Source: Ignavibacteriales bacterium
GTDB lineage: Bacteria > Bacteroidota > Ignavibacteria > UBA10030 > UBA8401
Direction of reading: 5' to 3'
NCBI GenBank assembly: GCA_016182545.1
Contig: JACPGG010000104.1
Location: 9,611-48,971, forward strand
DNA length: 39,361 nucleotides
The translations under genes and the position numbers were made by a program. How positions within the stretch are numbered: position 1 is the first letter of the stretch; the number at the start of each line of letters is the position of its first letter. The notes beneath the pieces are model-generated. The model was not told where the DNA came from and did no database searches. It worked only from the letters and a program-made list of their open reading frames with translations. Of this stretch, positions 35,631 through 39,361 are shown piece after piece.

Positions 35631-35662
35631 AATAAAAAAGTCATCCGTTATCGAATGACTTT
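35631..35662 (-). terminator. Intrinsic terminator after tRNA-Leu
   Basis: On the minus strand aaagtcat (35662-35655) pairs with atgacttt (35644-35637) around a 10-nt loop and is followed by TTTATT, 12 nt after the tRNA end. Confidence 0.8.
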
Positions 35663-35674
35663 AAGAATTGGTTG

Positions 35675-35759
35675 TGCCGAAAGTCGGAGTCGAACCGACA
35701 CTCCTTTAAAGGGAACTGGATTTTGAGTCCAGCGCGTCTGCCAATTCCGCCATTTCGGC
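35675..35759 (-). tRNA. tRNA-Leu (anticodon CAA)
   Basis: The minus strand folds as a class II tRNA: acceptor GCCGAAA/TTTCGGC, anticodon stem CTGGA/TCCAG with loop CTCAAAA, a long variable arm (TTCCCTTTAAAGGAGT), and T stem GTCGG/CCGAC with TTCGACT. The anticodon CAA reads leucine UUG. Discriminator is A; CCA is not encoded. The 3' end of a GIY-YIG reading frame extends into its 5' half, and its first 33 nt are repeated in broken form at 36004-36074. Confidence 0.97.
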
Positions 35760-35999
35760 CTGCTGCAGCAGCTGTTTTAGATATGCCCGCCCAACACCGG
35801 ATTTAAGAAATTTTTCACGCTCTGCTGCTTCTTTTCTGGTGGCGTATTCTTCAGTGCGAAATAAGATCAATGGTCTTCTTCCTTTTGTCGACTTTACCAA
35901 CCCAGAATTATGCATCTGAAATCTTTTCGGGACATTATTACTTAAACCAGTGTAAAAATCCCCGTCTCTTTTTGAAATCAAAACGTAAACATACTCCAT
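35706..35999 (-). CDS. Small GIY-YIG nuclease ending inside tRNA-Leu
   Basis: From the ATG at 35999 the 97-residue protein is a single GIY-YIG domain: MEYVYVLISKRDGDFYTGLS contains the YVY and YTG halves of the motif, followed by the conserved Arg in PKRFQMHN and the metal-binding Glu in AAEREKFLKSG. Such domains cut DNA; stand-alone ones of this size are common in Bacteroidota and often undefined. The last 17 codons (AEMAELADALDSKSSSL) are the 5' half of tRNA-Leu read as protein, and the stop lies in the tRNA. The frame also runs upstream to 36068 through a relic of the same tRNA. The GGA of the relic anticodon stem could serve as ribosome binding site. Confidence 0.82.
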   Translation of the reverse strand: MEYVYVLISKRDGDFYTGLSNNVPKRFQMHNSGLVKSTKGRRPLILFRTEEYATRKEAAEREKFLKSGVGRAYLKQLLQQAEMAELADALDSKSSSL

Positions 36000-36012
36000 A
36001 TTCGTCCAGCGC

Positions 36013-36031
36013 GGTCGCCAAAGGCGACCAA
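36013..36031 (-). repeat. 19-nt palindromic insertion, copy 1
   Basis: The minus strand reads TTGGTCGCCTTTGGCGACC, a perfect 7-bp hairpin with a TTT loop. It splits the relic tRNA between its GGCAGAC and GCGCTGGAC blocks. Confidence 0.8.
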
Positions 36032-36038
36032 GTCTGCC

Positions 36039-36057
36039 CTTGTCCGCCGAAGGAGGA
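36039..36057 (-). repeat. 19-nt palindromic insertion, copy 2
   Basis: The minus strand reads TCCTCCTTCGGCGGACAAG, a hairpin with five of six pairs and a TTC loop. In reverse orientation it begins CTTG and resembles copy 1 together with its preceding C (CTTGGTCGCC...), so the two look like members of one family in opposite orientation. Confidence 0.72.
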
Positions 36058-36086
36058 AATTCCGCCATTTCGGCATCGCTGAAATC

Positions 36087-36115
36087 AATATAAAAAATAT
36101 TCGAACTTTTTCCAA
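36087..36115 (-). promoter_or_regulatory. Promoter in front of the relic tRNA and GIY-YIG gene
   Basis: On the minus strand TTGGAA (36115-36110), a 17-nt spacer and TATATT (36092-36087) lie 12 nt before the relic tRNA 5' end, the spacing expected of a tRNA promoter. It probably was the original tRNA-Leu promoter and now drives relic, GIY-YIG and intact tRNA together. Confidence 0.6.
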
Positions 36116-36116
36116 A

Positions 36117-37190
36117 TCAAATCTCGGTTCGTTTGAACAGGTATGCTGAATCCAATTTACTATTTGTTACACCATCATGAACAATAAATGTTGCATTGCT
36201 CCAAATGGCTGCACTTCCATAGTCGCCACGTTTATTGATGGCATAAAATGTTACGTTAAAATTCGGTTTGCCGTCATCTTTCAATAAACGTTTCATTTTC
36301 GTGTGATCGACGACCCGCTTGCACGCCATTAAGCATGCCTCTTCGGGAGATTTCCCTTGTCCCATCCACTCAACAATCATGACAGAATTACAACTGGTCA
36401 AATTCGCCTCTCCTCTTCCGGTAGAGCCGGCGGCACCAATTTCATTGTCGAGGTACAGCCCGGCACCAATGATCGGAGAGTCTCCTACACGTCCCGCAAT
36501 TTTATACGAAAGACCGCTTGTTGTAGTAACACCGGAAATATTTCCTTTGAGATCCTTCGCCAGACAATTGATCGTACCGTACGTTTGCATTACTTCATCT
36601 AATTTAGATCCGATATTTTTGACGTCCACGGAATGCGGCGGCAAATAGTCATCCTGTGTGGAAAGATTCTCTTTCCATTTGACCCACATGTCGCGTGCCT
36701 CTTCCGTCAAGAGATTTTCTTCCTTGAAACCATGCATGCGTGCAAATTTCAATGCCCCTTCACCAACCAGCAGAACATGGTCCGTTCGCTCCATAACAAC
36801 ACGTGCAACTTTCGATGGATTCTTTATATTTCTTAATGAGGCAACAGCGCCGCATCTGTGCGTTGGACCATGCATAACCGACGCATCCAGTTCTACAACA
36901 CCATCCTCATTTGGAAGACCACCGTATCCCACAGTCATATCGTTCGGATCATCTTCGATAATATTAACTCCAGCAACGACCGCATCCAGAGCGTCACTGC
37001 CGCTTTGCACCATCTCCATTGCTTTTGCGGTCGCACGAAGTCCATTTGAACTTGCAATAACGACAGCTGTGCGGACTTCAGCCTTTCTCTGAGTCGGTTC
37101 TGTTTTCGATGCTTGTGGAATCAATAATGCACCTAACCCGGCAAGGGTAGATCCTTTCACAAAATTTCTGCGTGACAAATTTTGTTTCAT
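36117..37190 (-). CDS. Tat-exported N4-glycosylasparaginase/isoaspartyl peptidase family hydrolase
   Basis: This Ntn-hydrolase is made as a precursor that cuts itself before a catalytic Thr. The N-terminus SRRNFVKGSTLAGLGALLIP is a twin-arginine signal, so the folded protein is likely exported. The probable nucleophile is Thr206 in TYGTINC; downstream RVGDSPIIGAGLYLDNE and GAAGSTGRGE match glycosylasparaginases, which release asparagine from GlcNAc-Asn of N-glycoproteins. I prefer the ATG at 37190 (MKQNLSRR); one at 37202 adds four residues. L-asparaginase or isoaspartyl peptidase activity is possible, but the GLYLDN/GRGE variant favours the glycoprotein type. It may help use host or environmental glycoproteins. 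Confidence 0.87.
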   Translation of the reverse strand: MKQNLSRRNFVKGSTLAGLGALLIPQASKTEPTQRKAEVRTAVVIASSNGLRATAKAMEMVQSGSDALDAVVAGVNIIEDDPNDMTVGYGGLPNEDGVVELDASVMHGPTHRCGAVASLRNIKNPSKVARVVMERTDHVLLVGEGALKFARMHGFKEENLLTEEARDMWVKWKENLSTQDDYLPPHSVDVKNIGSKLDEVMQTYGTINCLAKDLKGNISGVTTTSGLSYKIAGRVGDSPIIGAGLYLDNEIGAAGSTGRGEANLTSCNSVMIVEWMGQGKSPEEACLMACKRVVDHTKMKRLLKDDGKPNFNVTFYAINKRGDYGSAAIWSNATFIVHDGVTNSKLDSAYLFKRTEI

Positions 37191-37253
37191 GATTATATCC
37201 ATTGGAAATAGTGACGGATATCTGTTTGAAATCCATACACTTTATGAGTGGCA

Positions 37254-39361
37254 TTATTTGACAACAACCATTTTTTTAATATCTGTAAACGACCCTGCCG
37301 ACAATTTGTAGTAATAAACTCCGCTGGCGATCCGGGTAGCGTCAAATATTATTTTGTACGCTCCCGGCTTTTTTAATTCATTCACAACAACAGCAACTTG
37401 TCTTCCGACTATGTCATATATTTTGATTGTGACATGTGACGAGGCTGCTATTTCATATTGGATTGTCGTTACAGGATTGAAGGGATTTGGATAATTCTGA
37501 CCCAGTGCGTACACATTTGGTGATATTTTGTTCTCGCCGGGTACATTGACAGTAAAATTATTTGTGAGTATTTCAATATTATCAATGTACGCCCCATCCT
37601 TCGACTCATCGGTACCATCTGCTTTTAATCTGAACCTTAAACCGATATTTGTATTCCCTGCTCCTGTAAACGAATTCAGGGATAAATTATCCGTTGCCCA
37701 AAATGGGCTACTGCCATTTAATTTTTTGAGTATGATCCAATTCACACCATCTTTTGAAACTTCGAAATACAGCGTATCGGTTGGATCAATGATGTATCGT
37801 CTATCATATTTGATGATTGATGTCGTAAACGGTGATAAATCGAATGTCTCTTTTAAAGACAATATTCTCTCCGTATTTGGTTTGTATGTGGAATCAGGAC
37901 TATCAGTTACTGAATATATCCCGCTTCTTTTAACCAAACTTGTATAGTTCCACAATCCCAGGTTCCACTTTCCGGATGCAGTATTCTCAAAATCATCAAC
38001 GATCTCTTTTCCAATTGTAAATTGTTTTGTTCCTGTTGCCGGATAACGTCCCATATTTTTTGCAAGAGAGTTATCAGATGCAACAATGTAATACGTGATA
38101 ATATCTCCCGATGAAAGAGTAGTAGAAGGAACTATGGATCCTTGATATTGCGAAGCACCAATCTTTGTTAGCGAGGCTGACTGTTCGATCCCACTATTAT
38201 TTATGACATACTTTACTTGCACTGATGTGGAATCGACATCAATATCGTCGCTGACAGCCGCAGAAATTGCGTATGGTCCAGAAACTTTAATCGAATGCTT
38301 AATGGTATCGGTGACAATGATCGACGGTTTCACCGTGTCTGGACCTACATAAAACGTAGTTGATAAGTACGGCAAATATCCACCCGCGTTCTTTGCAAGT
38401 ACGAAATATTCAACTGTTCCATTCACATTTTGAGCGGGAATCGAACCGATATATTTACTGCCATTCAATACCATCGCAACTTTTTTATAGGGAAAACTTC
38501 CGTCATTGTCCCAATAGAGATCAACAGATTGGACTGTTGTATTTGACGTAATTGTGGCAGAAACAGGATACGGGTTTATGTTGTCTTCGGTGTTTTTCAG
38601 TTTATCCACAACCATATCATATTCAAACAACCATTTCAAAATCCTCTCCATAACTAAGTCTCTTTGAGTTGCATCCGTTATTGACTCGAATCCACCAAAG
38701 GCGAAAAACAATAATTTATACACACCGGTATATTTTACTGCCCCTCCTCTGTTATTGAAGCTCCCGCCGCTGTATTTAAAGGAATATGACGAGCCACCGA
38801 TAGTATCGACAACATCCGGATACTGTTCTGTTGATGCTCTGCCGGGTTGGTTGCGATTAATAGTGAGACCATTCGCCACCGAATCCAACGCAACGCCATT
38901 TAAAAGGCTGACCGCTGCATCATCAGCAACATATTTCGATTTCAGATATGTCTCAAAGAATGTCTTTGAACTCCCCCCCGAAACTTGAAATTCGGTACCA
39001 GTCGCATCCGCAAGATCCCAGCCGATATCTTGTCCGGAAAGAAATAATCTGCCGCCGGAGTTCAGGTAACCGGAGATCGCAGCCCTATCAGCAGAATCCA
39101 AAGAAGGAAACGCCCATTCGCACAACCAAATCACCGATTGATATTGCAGCAGTGCCCCCGGTGAGGGCGAACCTTTTTTTGTATGATCCCAGATGTCATA
39201 CACAGTACCGAGTTTTTCCAATGCATTTTTATAATAGCTCTCAACATTGTTCTCCCCGTCGTCATCATCAACTAAAAGGATGCGAGAACCCAAAGCAATA
39301 TCAAAGTTAAATTGTTTTGAGTAACCGCCCGCAGAGGTAAACTGGACGGTAAACGGAATAA
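37254..39361 (-). CDS. T9SS-sorted secreted protein, C-terminal part
   Basis: The frame is open to the end of the window, so the gene starts outside; the TTG at 39293 is not a true start. The visible part of about 700 residues begins with a domain containing ILLVDDDDGEN...YYKNALEKLG and SGGRLFLSGQDIGWDL, of a type found in secreted subtilisin-like or M6-type peptidases. It is followed by Ig-like/beta-sandwich segments, a concanavalin-like region near 37600-38000 (VDDFENTASGKWNLG, GAYIDNIEIL), and a C-terminal type A sorting domain with NYPNPFNPVTTIQYEI and GVYYYKLSAG. The sorting domain directs export through the outer membrane by T9SS. No catalytic motif is visible in this part. Confidence 0.85.
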   Translation of the reverse strand, partial: IPFTVQFTSAGGYSKQFNFDIALGSRILLVDDDDGENNVESYYKNALEKLGTVYDIWDHTKKGSPSPGALLQYQSVIWLCEWAFPSLDSADRAAISGYLNSGGRLFLSGQDIGWDLADATGTEFQVSGGSSKTFFETYLKSKYVADDAAVSLLNGVALDSVANGLTINRNQPGRASTEQYPDVVDTIGGSSYSFKYSGGSFNNRGGAVKYTGVYKLLFFAFGGFESITDATQRDLVMERILKWLFEYDMVVDKLKNTEDNINPYPVSATITSNTTVQSVDLYWDNDGSFPYKKVAMVLNGSKYIGSIPAQNVNGTVEYFVLAKNAGGYLPYLSTTFYVGPDTVKPSIIVTDTIKHSIKVSGPYAISAAVSDDIDVDSTSVQVKYVINNSGIEQSASLTKIGASQYQGSIVPSTTLSSGDIITYYIVASDNSLAKNMGRYPATGTKQFTIGKEIVDDFENTASGKWNLGLWNYTSLVKRSGIYSVTDSPDSTYKPNTERILSLKETFDLSPFTTSIIKYDRRYIIDPTDTLYFEVSKDGVNWIILKKLNGSSPFWATDNLSLNSFTGAGNTNIGLRFRLKADGTDESKDGAYIDNIEILTNNFTVNVPGENKISPNVYALGQNYPNPFNPVTTIQYEIAASSHVTIKIYDIVGRQVAVVVNELKKPGAYKIIFDATRIASGVYYYKLSAGSFTDIKKMVVVK

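Larger units (their letters stand above)
36004..36074 (-). pseudogene. Relic 5' half of tRNA-Leu with two hairpin insertions
   Basis: The first 33 nt of tRNA-Leu(CAA) recur here without a mismatch in three blocks: GCCGAAATGGCGGAATT (36074-36058), GGCAGAC (36038-36032) and GCGCTGGAC (36012-36004). They are separated by two insertions of exactly 19 nt. Homology stops at the first base of the anticodon loop, and the GIY-YIG start codon follows 4 nt later. Confidence 0.88.

Noticed and set aside
35759-35771. Palindrome CTGCTGCAGCAG at the tRNA-Leu 5' end
   Set aside because: It encodes the QLLQQ of the GIY-YIG protein and the relic copy has no counterpart, so I see no ground for calling it an attachment site.
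36032-36074. Relic tRNA taken as a second functional tRNA-Leu
   Set aside because: It has only the 5' half, is cut by two insertions and has no anticodon, variable or T arm.

Overview
The window looks like a chromosomal segment of a Bacteroidota-lineage bacterium close to the Chlorobi/Ignavibacteria side. Evidence: the last gene ends in a type IX secretion (T9SS) sorting domain of the NYPNPFNPVTTI type, a BshC homologue implies bacillithiol, and the tmRNA tag is the Chlorobi-like ADNYGYALAA. Most genes are housekeeping genes in very tightly packed operons with 1-8 nt overlaps. The promoters I can see are sigma70-like (TTGnnn-N17-TATATT). I saw no CRISPR array, prophage or classical IS. This placement is inference; no database search was possible.

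Layout. (1) 1-6321, plus strand: end of lnt, threonine aldolase, a hotdog thioesterase, trpE, trpG and DNA polymerase X with a PHP domain. Imperfect palindromes sit directly on the stop codons of the aldolase and trpE. (2) 6370-7670, minus strand: dapF and, upstream of it, the tmRNA gene with its own promoter and an 11-bp inverted repeat between the two. (3) 7645-18965, minus strand: an eleven-gene run, in transcription order SDR oxidoreductase, yqeY, cvpA, mutS2, biotin carboxylase, biotin carrier, purL, ygfZ, free-Met-R-sulfoxide reductase, a LOG-like protein and a SirB1/transglutaminase-like protein. Its promoter is back to back with that of (4) bshC, plus strand, 19082-20722, which ends at a strong bidirectional terminator. 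(5) 20788-23190, minus strand: aroA, then a MalK/UgpC-type ABC ATPase. (6) 23233-32117, minus strand: the classical rimP-nusA-infB-rbfA-truB-ribF-rpsO-pnp operon, in which pnp is broken into three frames. (7) 32205-35577: a large outer-membrane beta-barrel-like gene, also broken near its N-terminus. (8) 35675-36115: tRNA-Leu(CAA), a small GIY-YIG nuclease ORF that reads into the tRNA, and a broken second copy of the tRNA 5' half carrying two 19-nt hairpin insertions. (9) 36117-39361: a Tat-exported glycosylasparaginase-type hydrolase and the C-terminal part of a T9SS cargo protein that runs off the window.

Most unusual points: the GIY-YIG/tRNA-Leu arrangement at 35675-36115, which looks like a very small element that split a tRNA gene at its anticodon loop and restored an intact copy downstream; the paired hairpin insertions in the relic half-tRNA; the broken pnp and outer-membrane genes, where deletions or assembly errors join two frames; and terminator-like hairpins directly in front of the rimP, aroA and dapF start codons, the rimP one lying downstream of a good promoter and so a candidate attenuator of the nusA operon.
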